Below, piece by piece: positions 32,370 to 40,665 of a stretch of 64,000 nucleotides of DNA. This stretch comes from Pseudodesulfovibrio aespoeensis Aspo-2 (GTDB lineage Bacteria; Desulfobacterota; Desulfovibrionia; Desulfovibrionales; Desulfovibrionaceae). Where the stretch lies: positions 2,356,001 to 2,420,000 of the forward strand of contig NC_014844.1 of NCBI RefSeq assembly GCF_000176915.2, given 5' to 3'. Position 1 is the stretch's first letter, and every line of letters begins with the position of its first letter. The notes beneath the pieces are model-generated. The model ran no database searches. It saw only the letters and a list, made by a program, of their open reading frames with translations, and was not told where the DNA came from. The translations under genes and the position numbers were made by a program.

Positions 32370-32396
32370 AAAAAAAGCGGCGGGAAAACCCGCCGC
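32370..32396 (-). terminator. Rho-independent terminator after the EF-G-like gene
   Basis: 8-bp GC stem (32377-32384 with 32389-32396, AAAA loop) that on the minus strand runs into a T-run (32370-32376). It lies 27 bp beyond the stop of the EF-G-like gene. Confidence 0.85.
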
Positions 32397-32423
32397 CCTT
32401 GGTTGATCGCACGGGGGATGCAG

Positions 32424-34487
32424 CTATTCGTCCTCTGCACCCTTTTTGTGGGCCGCGATGACCTTTTCCGCTTCCTGGGGCGGGCATTCCTCGTAGGAGG
32501 CGAACTCCATGAAGAAGGTGCCCTGGCCGCCGGTCATGGAATTGAGATCGGGCGCGTACTTGAGCATCTCGGCCATGGGCACATGGGCCTTGACCTCGGT
32601 GATGCCCGCCTGGGAGTCCGAGCCGAGCACCTTGCCGCGCCGCGAGGACAGATCACCGATGACATCGCCCATGAAGGCGTCGGGCACGGCCACGGTGACA
32701 AGCATGATCGGTTCAAGCAGGGCCATCTTGGCCTTTTCGCACGCCTTCTTGAAGGCCAGCGACCCGGCCACCTTGAAGGCCATTTCCGAAGAGTCCACCG
32801 AGTGAAAGCTGCCGTCGTACAGGGCGACCTGAAAGTCGATGACCGGATACCCGGCCAGCACGCCGCGCGCCGCCGACTCCTGAACGCCCTTGTCCACCGC
32901 GGGGATGAACTGGCGCGGGATGGAGCCGCCAACCACTTGGTCCGCAAACTCGTATCCCTCGCCGGAACCCCGTGGGGTCACATGAATCCAGCAGTCGCCA
33001 AACTGACCGCGTCCGCCGGACTGCTTCTTGTGACGACCCTGGATTTCGCGTGCGCCGGTCTTGAAGGTCTCTCGGTAGGGCACCTTGGGAGTCTTGAGGA
33101 GGATCTCGGTCTTGTAGCGGCGCTTGGCCTTGTCCACCGAGACCTCGATATGGTTCTGGCCCATGCCCGAAAGCAGAATGTCGCCGGACTCGCCGTCACG
33201 GGTCAGGACCAGGGTGATGTCTTCATCAAGCAACTTGGCCACGGCGGCGTAGACCTTGTCCTCCTCGCCCTTCTCGGCCGGAGCCAGGGCAAAGGTGATC
33301 AGCTGCGGTGCCATGTCCGGCCTCTTCAGCACAAAGCCACCCTTCTCGGCCACCAGCGTGTCGCCGGTGGAAGTGTTCTTGAGCTTGGCCAGGGTGGCGA
33401 TGGAACCGGGGCCCATGGGTGTCTTGGAGGGGCTCTGCTCCTTGCCGCTCATGAGCAGCAGCTGGCCCACGCGCTCCTTCTCGCCGTTGCTCGCATTGAG
33501 CAGCGCAGAGTCGGACTTGAGCTCGCCGGAGAGGACGCGGACCACGGTCAGCTGCCCGGCAAAGGGATCGGCCAGGGTCTTGAACACGAAGCAGGCAAGC
33601 GGCTCGTCCGGGGAACTGACACGCTCGCCCTCTTCACCTACCCACGGCTTGTGGGCAAGGGGATCGGGCAGCAGATTCTGGATCGTGTCGAGAATCATCT
33701 GGCCGCCCTGGTTGTTCAGGGCCGAAGCCACCACCACGGGCACCAGCTCGCCTGCGGCAACGCCAGCCGCCAGCCCCTTGGTGATTTCCTCCTGGGAGAG
33801 CTGGCCCTCTTCCAGATATTTCTCCATCAATTCCTCATCGCTCTCGGCGATGTTCTCGACCATGGCCTCGCGCAGGGCCTCCACCTCATCGGCGATGTCG
33901 TCGGGAACAGCGGCCTCGGACACTGCCCCGTCCGCGCCGAACAGCAGGGCCTTGCCGGACATCATGTCCACCACGCCCCTGAATTCCTCCTTGCTGCCGA
34001 TGGGATAATAGAGCAGGGCCGGACGCGCGCCCAGCGCTTCGGAAATGCCTGCAAAGGCGGTGTCGAACTCGGCGCGGTCGCGGTCCATCTTGTTGACCAC
34101 GATCATGGCGGGCAGCCCCATGCCCTTGATCTGCGACCAGACCTTGCGGGTCTGCGGCTTGACACCGTCCACGGCGTCGATGACCAGCACCGCACCGTCC
34201 GCCGCCGTCATCGCATAGGAAAGATCGCCAGAAAAATTGGAGTCGCCGGGAGTGTCTATGAGAAAATGGTCGTTCTTCTTCCACTTGAAGGTCGCGAAAC
34301 CGGGCTGCGTGGAGCCGCGGCGCTTGATCTCCTCAGGCTCGTAATCGAGTACGGTGGTGCCGTCCTCGACCTTGCCCAGACGATTTATCACGCCGGCGTT
34401 GAAAAGCAGCATTTCGGCAACAGTGGTCTTCCCGCTGCCGCCGTGACCGACGAGTGCGTACGTTCTCTGTGTTTTCAGGTCAGGCAT
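32424..34487 (-). CDS. Divergent elongation factor G-like GTPase (EF-G2 type)
   Basis: 687 residues with the EF-G domain order, but divergent in the G domain: G1 is GHGGSGKT rather than AHIDAGKT, the switch I position carries RRGSTQ in place of the RGITI motif, G3 is DTPGDSN rather than DTPGH, and NKMD (G4) is kept. Domains II-V are recognisable, including GQFGDCWIHVTPRGSGEGYE and the C-terminal PMAEMLKYAPDLNSMT. This matches the second EF-G-like family known from several lineages, whose translational role is not settled. The gene stands alone with its own promoter and terminator, so the canonical fusA (in the str operon) must be elsewhere. Confidence 0.85.
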   Translation of the reverse strand: MPDLKTQRTYALVGHGGSGKTTVAEMLLFNAGVINRLGKVEDGTTVLDYEPEEIKRRGSTQPGFATFKWKKNDHFLIDTPGDSNFSGDLSYAMTAADGAVLVIDAVDGVKPQTRKVWSQIKGMGLPAMIVVNKMDRDRAEFDTAFAGISEALGARPALLYYPIGSKEEFRGVVDMMSGKALLFGADGAVSEAAVPDDIADEVEALREAMVENIAESDEELMEKYLEEGQLSQEEITKGLAAGVAAGELVPVVVASALNNQGGQMILDTIQNLLPDPLAHKPWVGEEGERVSSPDEPLACFVFKTLADPFAGQLTVVRVLSGELKSDSALLNASNGEKERVGQLLLMSGKEQSPSKTPMGPGSIATLAKLKNTSTGDTLVAEKGGFVLKRPDMAPQLITFALAPAEKGEEDKVYAAVAKLLDEDITLVLTRDGESGDILLSGMGQNHIEVSVDKAKRRYKTEILLKTPKVPYRETFKTGAREIQGRHKKQSGGRGQFGDCWIHVTPRGSGEGYEFADQVVGGSIPRQFIPAVDKGVQESAARGVLAGYPVIDFQVALYDGSFHSVDSSEMAFKVAGSLAFKKACEKAKMALLEPIMLVTVAVPDAFMGDVIGDLSSRRGKVLGSDSQAGITEVKAHVPMAEMLKYAPDLNSMTGGQGTFFMEFASYEECPPQEAEKVIAAHKKGAEDE

Positions 34488-34581
34488 TCTCTACTCCGCT
34501 GGTATTTATTGGTTTTTCCTATGATCAGGGGAACCTCCGACCCCGTGGCATCACTGGCACTTGGTTTTTCACAGGTTTAGT

Positions 34582-34611
34582 CCTATAGGAAGAGCAACGC
34601 GAGATTGTCAA
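34582..34611 (-). promoter_or_regulatory. Sigma-70-like promoter for the EF-G-like gene
   Basis: On the minus strand, TTGACA (34611-34606, a perfect -35) is followed after 18 bases by TATAGG (34587-34582). The predicted start near 34575 would give an ~88-base leader to the ATG at 34487. Site assigned by eye only. Confidence 0.5.
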
Positions 34612-34742
34612 GGGGGGTTGCTGGAAAAGGCTGGCCCCATGGTGTTGAAATTCTAGGAATTTTGCCATATTTTTACGGTGCTGGACAACAATACGCCGTC
34701 TTTTCAAACAGTTATCTCGCCACACCCCATCAGGAGCGCAGC

Positions 34743-35705
34743 GTGCACCTTTCAAACGAGATCGTGACCGCCCCGGCGGACAGCATCCGCGACAGCGGTT
34801 CCCATCTTTTCTGGGCCGGTGAGCCCTTGCCCTGGCTGGCCCGATCCATCGGCCAGTTGGGGCAGGCCCAGCCCGTGCTTGTCCATGAGACGCACAGCGG
34901 CCTCGCCCTCATCGCCGGGCATGCCCGGCTCACTGTCCTGCGCTCCCTCGGCCTGCCGGTCCTGGCCCGGCTCGTGGTCGATCCCGGCCCCGTTGACCTC
35001 GGACTCATCTATCTGGCCGACAACGCCCTGCGCCCGCTTGACGACGCCATGCGACTGGCCGCCCTGCAATACTTCGCCCCGCTGCTCGACCGCCCAGCCC
35101 TGGCTGCCGACATCCTCCCCAGGCTGGGCGTCAACCCGGAGAGCAAGGACGCCAGACTCCTCCTGGCCTGGCTCGACCTGCCCGCCATCTGGCAGGCCCA
35201 CCTCGCCGCCGGGCGCGCGCCGCTGGCCGCAGCCACTGTCCTGGCCCGCATGACCGAGGCTGACCGCGACGCAGTGGCCCCGCTCTTCACTGACCATTCC
35301 TGGTCGCGGTCCAACGCAGTCAACCTGCTGACATGGCTCTTCGAAGCGTCCAAAATGACCGGCAAACCCGTGGCCCAGGTCATGCTCGACGCCAACATGG
35401 CCGATCCGGCCATCCGGAACCTCTCCCCGAAAGACGCCATGGCCCGGCTCGTGGCCCAGGCCAAAAACGGTCGCTACCCATCCCTGTCCGCCCTGGAAGC
35501 GCGCTTCGAGTCCACCGCGCGCGAGATGACCGCGGGCACGAGCTGGCGCATCGCCCAGCCGGACAATTTCGAGACCAATGGGGTCGAACTCTCCATCCGC
35601 ATCAAAGACCCGGACCAGCTCGCCAAGGCCGTGCGCGACCTCAAGGCCATGGCCAACCGGCCCCAGTGGCCCAGGCTCTGGAACCCGGAAGCCAACCATG
35701 AGTGA
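34743..35705 (+). CDS. ParB/Srx-fold protein (ParB N-terminal domain-like)
   Basis: 320 residues from a GTG start with AGGAG six bases upstream; the open frame before it has no family support. Residues ~20-90 follow the ParB-like nuclease/CTPase fold pattern: an address segment (SIGQLGQAQPVLV), then LIAGHARLTVLRSLGLPV, where canonical ParB has an AGERR/GHRR box. A helical region after ~100 (DDAMRLAALQYFAPLL) may be the HTH part. No ParA partner and no parS-like repeats are near, so a chromosome-partition role is doubtful. It overlaps the radical SAM gene by 8 bp, arguing for joint function. Ala/Leu/Pro-rich composition matches neighbours; no sign of transfer. Confidence 0.7.
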   Translation: MHLSNEIVTAPADSIRDSGSHLFWAGEPLPWLARSIGQLGQAQPVLVHETHSGLALIAGHARLTVLRSLGLPVLARLVVDPGPVDLGLIYLADNALRPLDDAMRLAALQYFAPLLDRPALAADILPRLGVNPESKDARLLLAWLDLPAIWQAHLAAGRAPLAAATVLARMTEADRDAVAPLFTDHSWSRSNAVNLLTWLFEASKMTGKPVAQVMLDANMADPAIRNLSPKDAMARLVAQAKNGRYPSLSALEARFESTAREMTAGTSWRIAQPDNFETNGVELSIRIKDPDQLAKAVRDLKAMANRPQWPRLWNPEANHE

Positions 35706-36816
35706 TCTCAAGCCACTGCCGCACCACCTGCGCCGCATCGCCCGCGTCTTCGTGGACGAGTCCATGCAGGATTCGCCCCTGGCCCGCCGTGTCCGCGACC
35801 GGCTGGCCGCCACCACCCACGCCGACATCCCCTGGACCGTGGTCCCGCCCGATGCCGAGCGCGTCGCCTTTTCCCAGGGCGATGCCCAGGCCCTGTACCT
35901 CAAGGAATACAAGGGCAGATTCCTGCGCTTCTGCCCCGGCACCCGAGCCTACCACTGCTGCGCCTACCGAATCATCCACATCGGCGAAAACTGCCCCATG
36001 GCCTGCTCCTACTGCATCCTCCAGGCCTACTTCCAGGACCGGCTGCTCAAGATCTGGGCCAATCAGGACGACCTCTTCTCCCAACTGGGCGAGGCATTCT
36101 CCGCCGACCCCGCCGCCCGGTTCCGCGTCGGCACCGGCGAATTCACCGACTCCCTGGCCCTCGAACATTTGACCGGCTACAGCCGCGATCTCGTGGCCTT
36201 CCTCAACGACCACGACAACGTGGTCCTCGAACTCAAATCCAAGGTCGTGGACCTCTCCTGGATGGACGGGGCCAAACGCACCGACCGCGTCCTGCCCGCC
36301 TGGTCGCTCAACGCCCCTTTCATCAACGAACACGAAGAGTTCCACGTCTCCACCCTGGCTGAGCGCCTCGACGCCGCCCGCACCTGCGCCCAGGCCGGTT
36401 TCCGCGTCTGCCTCCACTTCGATCCCATCATCCACTATCCCGGATGGCGCGAAGGCTACAGCCAGATCATCGACATGATCTTCGACTACCTCACCCCAAA
36501 CCAGATCGCCTACATGAGCCTCGGCTCCTTCCGCTGCATGCCCCAGCTCACGCCCATCATCGCCGACAATTTCCCCCAAGCCACCTACATCTACAACGAA
36601 TTCGTCCCCGGCCTGGACGGCAAGGCCCGCCTGCTCCGCCCCCTGCGCCTCGAACAGTTCTCCTTCATGGTCAACCGGTTGCGCAAACACGGCATGGACA
36701 AACAACTCTACTTCTGCATGGAATCCTCCGAAGTCTGGCAACACGTCTTCGGCCATACCCCCAAACACCTCGGCGGACTCGCCAACCACCTGATGTCCCA
36801 AGCCTTCGGAGAATAG
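35698..36816 (+). CDS. Spore photoproduct lyase-like radical SAM protein
   Basis: 372 residues from the ATG at 35698, inside the last codons of the ParB-fold gene. The radical SAM cluster motif CxxxCxxC is C99, C103 and C106 in CPMACSYCILQ, the position and style seen in spore photoproduct lyase (SPL). SPL repairs the thymine dimer of spores by an adenosyl radical mechanism. The region aligning with the SPL catalytic Cys and EHLT segment reads FRVGTGEFTDSLALEHLTG, without the Cys. As this lineage does not sporulate, the substrate is likely different. Family assignment is from motif spacing, not alignment. Confidence 0.8.
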   Translation: MSDLKPLPHHLRRIARVFVDESMQDSPLARRVRDRLAATTHADIPWTVVPPDAERVAFSQGDAQALYLKEYKGRFLRFCPGTRAYHCCAYRIIHIGENCPMACSYCILQAYFQDRLLKIWANQDDLFSQLGEAFSADPAARFRVGTGEFTDSLALEHLTGYSRDLVAFLNDHDNVVLELKSKVVDLSWMDGAKRTDRVLPAWSLNAPFINEHEEFHVSTLAERLDAARTCAQAGFRVCLHFDPIIHYPGWREGYSQIIDMIFDYLTPNQIAYMSLGSFRCMPQLTPIIADNFPQATYIYNEFVPGLDGKARLLRPLRLEQFSFMVNRLRKHGMDKQLYFCMESSEVWQHVFGHTPKHLGGLANHLMSQAFGE

Positions 36817-36847
36817 AATGCCTTCGGCGGCAAGAGCCGCCTCTTGG

Positions 36848-36868
36848 GCGAAACCCGGCGGAAGCGGA
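36848..36868. repeat. Flanking repeat unit A (left copy)
   Basis: This 21-base sequence recurs at 38582-38602 with 20 of 21 bases identical and in the same orientation. Each copy is followed by a palindrome built on TTACTTT...AAAGTAA. It lies in the 212-bp non-coding stretch between the radical SAM gene and the transposase. Confidence 0.75.
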
Positions 36869-36921
36869 TGACAAAGAGCCGTCGCTGGCGCTCCTCCAAG
36901 TTTTAAGAGCCCTCCCGGCGG

Positions 36922-36958
36922 GGTTACTTTCTTTTGCAAGGCCCAAAAGAAAGTAACC
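36922..36958. repeat. Perfect 15-bp palindrome at the left edge of the IS
   Basis: Arms 36922-36936 and 36944-36958 are perfect complements with a 7-base loop (CAAGGCC). A related but shorter palindrome lies at 38698-38729 on the other side of the element, so it is probably a genomic repeat into or beside which the IS inserted. The left IS end begins at its foot. Confidence 0.8.
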
Positions 36959-38192
36959 AAATACCATGCTGGCCTTACCTGAGGTAGTCTGAGTTTGAAC
37001 GACAACTTAGAACCGCAGGAGGCACAGCATGGCAAAGTATTCAGTATCACGAATCAGCGATTTTCTGGAAGCGTTTGAAGGCCGGGAGATTCACGTCGGC
37101 GTGGACGTTCACAAACTCAGTTATCATGTGGCGGTGCGTCGCGAGGATGGGGCTTGTGAGACATGGGTAGCGCCTGCCAAGCCATATGATTTGGTCCTGG
37201 CGTTGCTCGAATTGGGGCAGCCAATAGCACAGGTCACTTATGAATCCGGCCCAACGGGTTTTGGGCTATGTCGGGCCATGGAAGAGGCTGGCATAGATTG
37301 CTGCGTGGTTGCCCCGAGCAAGGTTCCCCGTGCTGTGGTTGCGGGGTCAAAGACAGATCGGTTGGACTGTATCAAACTGGCCGACTATGCCGCCAAGGGC
37401 ATGCTTAAGGGGATCGCCGTGCCTACTCCTGCCGAGGAAGGAGAGCGCAGCCTGATTCGCCGCAGGTCGCAGATTGTCGACAACATCCGCCGCGCCAAGT
37501 TACGGATCAAGTCGTTGCTGCTTTACGTCGGCGCGGAGGAGCCGCCAGGGCTATCGCAGTGGTCCGGGCAAGCCGTTGGGAGACTGTCGACTCTTCAAAT
37601 CGAGCCTGCCGCCAAGTTGACGCTGGACAGCCTGTTGCGCGAGTTGTCTTGGCAGAAGGTGGAGCTAAAAGAGATCGAGGCGACTCTGTCCATGATCATG
37701 GTAAAACGGCATGAAGAGGCTATGAAGCGGCTGCGGACGGTCCCCGGCGTCGGCCGACGGTCGCCACCACGTTTTTGCTGGAGGTCTTTCGTCCGGAGCG
37801 TTTTCAGTGTCATGAACAGGTCGTGTCGTATCTCGGTCTTGCGCCGACGGTTCGCCAAAGTGGTGAGCGATCATCACGCGGCCGACTTGTTCCTGTCGGA
37901 CAAAAACGATTGCGAAGCCTCCTGGTCGAATCCGCTTGGATATGGCAGGCAAAAGTTCCTAAAATCAAAGAACGTTACAACCAGCTTGTCGCAAAAACAG
38001 GAGTGCCGCAAAAAGCCATTGCAGCCATAGCTCGCCTCCTGGCAATCGTTTTATGGCGTTTGAGTCTTTCGGGCCGTTGTTATCAAAGTTCATAACCTGA
38101 ATCACCAATCTGCGCGGGCGTTTTTCGGCTGTTTAGACAGCGTGAACCAAATGGCGCAATAATGATTTTGTACCGAACGAATGGTACTTGGT
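36956..38192 (+). mobile_element. IS110-family (IS1111-like) insertion sequence, decayed
   Basis: About 1.24 kb. It contains one transposase gene, interrupted by a frameshift. Candidate subterminal inverted repeats are 36956-36969 and 38179-38192 (12 of 14 bases match: ACCAAATACCATGC against the complement ACCAAGTACCATTC). Subterminal inverted repeats are a mark of the IS1111 branch of IS110 elements. The non-coding part is short upstream (~60 bp) and ~85 bp downstream of the gene. True termini and target site cannot be set from one copy. Copy number elsewhere is unknown. Confidence 0.65.
37029..38095 (+). pseudogene. IS110-family transposase, frameshifted
   Basis: First part (37029 to ~37754) encodes the RuvC-like DEDD domain: D26 in VGVDVHK, E in YESGPTG, and DRLDCIKLADY for the later Asp residues, then a coiled linker ending RTVPGVG. 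The remainder, in the +2 frame from ~37757 to 38095, encodes the C-terminal Tnp domain: FLLEVFRPE, VSYLGLAPTVRQSG with the catalytic-Ser type position, and VGQKRLRSLLVESAWIW. A single missing base in 37754-37756 would restore PGVGPTVATTFLLEVF, the expected family junction. There is no slippery heptamer nearby, so this reads as a mutation, not a programmed shift. AGGAGG precedes the start. Confidence 0.85.
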
Positions 38193-38271
38193 GCCAGAGA
38201 GCACGAATAGGAAAAGGCTATACACAGATTCCCTTGACGGTGGGCCACATAGGAAAAACGCGGCTTTTTAG

Positions 38272-38390
38272 CTTGGCCGCCTGCACTCCACGGCCAAGAA
38301 GCTGATCAAATCGCGCTGCTCCCGAATCAAGTCCTCCGCTTCGCTCCGTCCGTGATTCGAAAGAGCCGCAGCTTGCGATTTGTCAGCTTC
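38272..38390. repeat. Pair of hairpins including a 93-base imperfect palindrome
   Basis: Hairpin 1: arms 38272-38279 and 38291-38298 (8 bp, perfect). Hairpin 2: arms built from blocks 38298-38305/38383-38390 (8 bp), 38307-38314/38375-38382 (8 bp), 38315-38319/38368-38372 (5 bp) and 38323-38329/38353-38359 (7 bp), 28 pairs in all with small bulges, around a 23-base apical loop. It is far more structured than a terminator and lacks a T-run. Confidence 0.75.
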
Positions 38391-38581
38391 TAGGCCTTAG
38401 GAGGCTTAATGGCTGGGGCTTACGGAGGCCGGAAAAGCTGTGGTCGCTGTAGGCGGATGGGCCTGCAATCTTGTCAGACCTTCTTTGTTTCCATGCTGGT
38501 CACACCATCATGGGTTTCACTCACGACAGCCCCGCAATGGGCGAGAGCGTCGTGGCACCAGTTGCATCGGCCTGCGGCCCG

Positions 38582-38602
38582 GCGAAACCCGGCGGGAGCG
38601 GA
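38582..38602. repeat. Flanking repeat unit A (right copy)
   Basis: 20 of 21 bases identical to 36848-36868, same orientation, on the other side of the IS. It is followed about 95 bp later by a palindrome related to the one at 36922-36958. Confidence 0.75.
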
Positions 38603-38697
38603 GTCTTCGACCGCTCCCAACTGTTTCGCCAGCAGGTCGATGTTACTGGTGTCCGACGCGGGAGACCCGATCACAGATTCTTAAAAAGCGGTTTTTG

Positions 38698-38729
38698 CTT
38701 ACTTTTGGCCGCTTTGGCCCAAAAGTAAG
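38698..38729. repeat. Palindrome related to 36922-36958
   Basis: Arms 38698-38708 and 38719-38729 (11 bp, perfect) with a 10-base loop. Shares the TTACTTTT...AAAAGTAA core with the left palindrome. Confidence 0.75.
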
Positions 38730-38906
38730 TCGCGACGGAGGAGCGAAATCCTCACCCTACTCTTCATTCCGCCGCAGGCGGCTTCCTTATGCCTCTTCCT
38801 CTTCTCTTCCTCCTTCCTCCTCCCCCCACCCCAGCAAATCCTAATGCAATCCCCCCCACTTTCCGATACAACCCCCAGAACCACCCACACAAAACCCAAC
38901 ACCATC

Positions 38907-40514
38907 ATGCCCGACACCCCCTACACCCCCACCGACCGCTTCGAGGAACTCGACCGCATCGACCTCGCCGGGGTGTTCGACCTGCTCGACATCTATTGCC
39001 GCAACCTTCTCCCCGACATGGAGGCCTGCCTCGTCTTCCTCTCCCGAATCCTGCGCGACCCCGCCGCCCAATCTCACCCCAGAACGCGGGATGAGGCGAC
39101 CAGACTGCTGCGCAAGACCCTTACCTTTGGCCCGTTCCACATCCAGGGGCTCGAACTCGCCCATGGTCTGACCCATGATCCGGCCCTGGCCGAGCGCATC
39201 CGCAGACTGCGCGGTTTTGCCCTGGACCCGGCCTTGGCCGATCCGCGCTCGACCATGAGCGACGAGCGGGTGTTCGAGCGCAGGCGGACGCGTCTGCTGG
39301 AACTGCTGGAGCAGAAGCCGGGCCATGTACTGGCCGCCTCCCACCTGCTGCACCTGGACGCCTGCCGGGGGCTCAAGAGCGACTGGCTGGCGCGGTTCAC
39401 GGTGCCGCAATTCGCCCGCGCCCAGTGGAACCAGCGACTGTTCATGCACCATGCGGCCACGGGCGACACGGCCTGCGCCCTGGCCCTGTGGCCTGCCGTG
39501 GCCAAGGAAGCTGTCTGCGAGGTCCAGCTCAATTTCGCGGCAGAGCTGTTCGCCGCCATGGGCGACACGGCCCGGGCAATGGAGTGCTACACGCGCTCGC
39601 TGGCCCTGGACCCGGCCCAGACCCCGGCGCGGCTGCGCCTGGCCGAGATGGCGAACCCGACCAAGGCCGACGCCACACTGCCCGACAGGCGCGACGTGAC
39701 CATCTGCATCTATACATGGAACAAGGGCGATCACCTGGAGCGGACACTGGCCAGCCTGGCCCGGACGAACATGGGGCGGGCGAAAATCCGCATCCTGCTC
39801 AACGGGTGCACGGACCACAGCGCAACGGTGGCCGAGGCCGCCCGCGCCCTTTTCACGGGCCGGGATTTCGGGGTGATCACCCTACCGGTCAACGTGGGCG
39901 CGCCAGCGGCCCGCAACTGGCTGGGCGCACTGCCCGAGGTGCGCGCCAGCGAGTACGTGGCCTACATCGACGACGACGTGGAGATGCCCGAGGACTGGCT
40001 GGCCCATTTCCTGACGGTGATGGAGCGGCATCCGAGGACAGCGGTGGTGGGCTGCAAGGTGGTCTTCGGATCGGACCCGAGAATGATCCAGTACCTCTAC
40101 CGCGCCCTGGCCCTGGCCCGCCCCGACATCATCAAGCTGACCGACCCCTGCCAGATCGCGCAGATGGACTGCGGCCACTATGATTTCGTGCGCGAGACCG
40201 ACACGGTCATGGGCTGCTGCCACCTGCTGCGCACCGCGAGCATGCCCGAAGGCCCACAGTTCGACCTGCGCTATTCCCCGTCCCAGATCGACGACATCGC
40301 CCACGACCTCTCTCTGCGGCTCAAGGGTCATGAAGTGCGCTATTGCGGGCTGGTCAAATGCCTCCACCACCAGAACACGGGCGGCGGGTTCAAACGCCGG
40401 ATGACCGACGCCCAGCTTGGGCAGGTGCTGGGGAACGACATGAAGTTTTTTTATTTTTTCCGGGACCGGCTCGACCGGATTCAAACGGTGATGGCCGGAA
40501 GCCTGCCCGGATAA
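38907..40514 (+). CDS. Two-domain glycosyltransferase with GT-A (family 2) catalytic domain
   Basis: 535 residues from the ATG at 38907; the frame is open further back but family context begins around here. No Shine-Dalgarno is clear, so the start is uncertain. Residues ~1-265 are helical with TPR-like stretches (LFAAMGDTARAMECYTRSLA). From ~275 the GT-A fold begins (VTICIYTWNKGDHLERTLAS), with the metal-binding DxD as YIDDDVEMP near 375. NVGAPAARNW is typical of family 2. A helical N-domain fused to GT2 is common in bacterial polysaccharide or flagellin-modifying enzymes; the substrate is unknown. It precedes rpsB by 151 bp but has no functional link to it. Confidence 0.85.
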   Translation: MPDTPYTPTDRFEELDRIDLAGVFDLLDIYCRNLLPDMEACLVFLSRILRDPAAQSHPRTRDEATRLLRKTLTFGPFHIQGLELAHGLTHDPALAERIRRLRGFALDPALADPRSTMSDERVFERRRTRLLELLEQKPGHVLAASHLLHLDACRGLKSDWLARFTVPQFARAQWNQRLFMHHAATGDTACALALWPAVAKEAVCEVQLNFAAELFAAMGDTARAMECYTRSLALDPAQTPARLRLAEMANPTKADATLPDRRDVTICIYTWNKGDHLERTLASLARTNMGRAKIRILLNGCTDHSATVAEAARALFTGRDFGVITLPVNVGAPAARNWLGALPEVRASEYVAYIDDDVEMPEDWLAHFLTVMERHPRTAVVGCKVVFGSDPRMIQYLYRALALARPDIIKLTDPCQIAQMDCGHYDFVRETDTVMGCCHLLRTASMPEGPQFDLRYSPSQIDDIAHDLSLRLKGHEVRYCGLVKCLHHQNTGGGFKRRMTDAQLGQVLGNDMKFFYFFRDRLDRIQTVMAGSLPG

Positions 40515-40665
40515 AATAACCACCCCACCCCTTGCCATCCGTGGAAATATGGGTTAATCACCCCGGACTTCAAATTCACACATCCCGCCCATAACTCCGG
40601 GTGGTCCGTGATGTCACGGGCTCCTTCACAGGCTGCGGGATGGACGAAAAACCCAGGAGATCATC

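Larger units (their letters stand above)
38096..38906. other. Long non-coding stretch with hairpins and repeats
   Basis: Over 800 bp without a credible gene. Short open frames on both strands (for example 38474-38674 minus, 66 codons) lack a ribosome site and a recognisable family. Contents: the 3' part and right repeat of the IS up to ~38192, an AAAAACG box at 38254-38260 similar to one at 56224-56230, two adjacent hairpins (38272-38298 and 38298-38390), the repeat copy at 38582-38602 and the palindrome 38698-38729. 38780-38900 is a pyrimidine/A-rich tract leading into the glycosyltransferase. Some of this may be transcribed; nothing shows it. Confidence 0.7.

Noticed and set aside
37740-37780. 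Programmed frameshift in the transposase
   Set aside because: No slippery heptamer or stimulating structure at the junction, and one missing base restores the family sequence, so it reads as a mutation.
38474-38674. 66-codon minus-strand frame in the intergenic region
   Set aside because: No ribosome-binding site and no recognisable family; it overlaps the repeat unit 38582-38602, so it is more likely repeat DNA.
40531-40559. Promoter candidate TTGCCA...TTAATC before rpsB
   Set aside because: The -10 element matches the consensus at only two positions.
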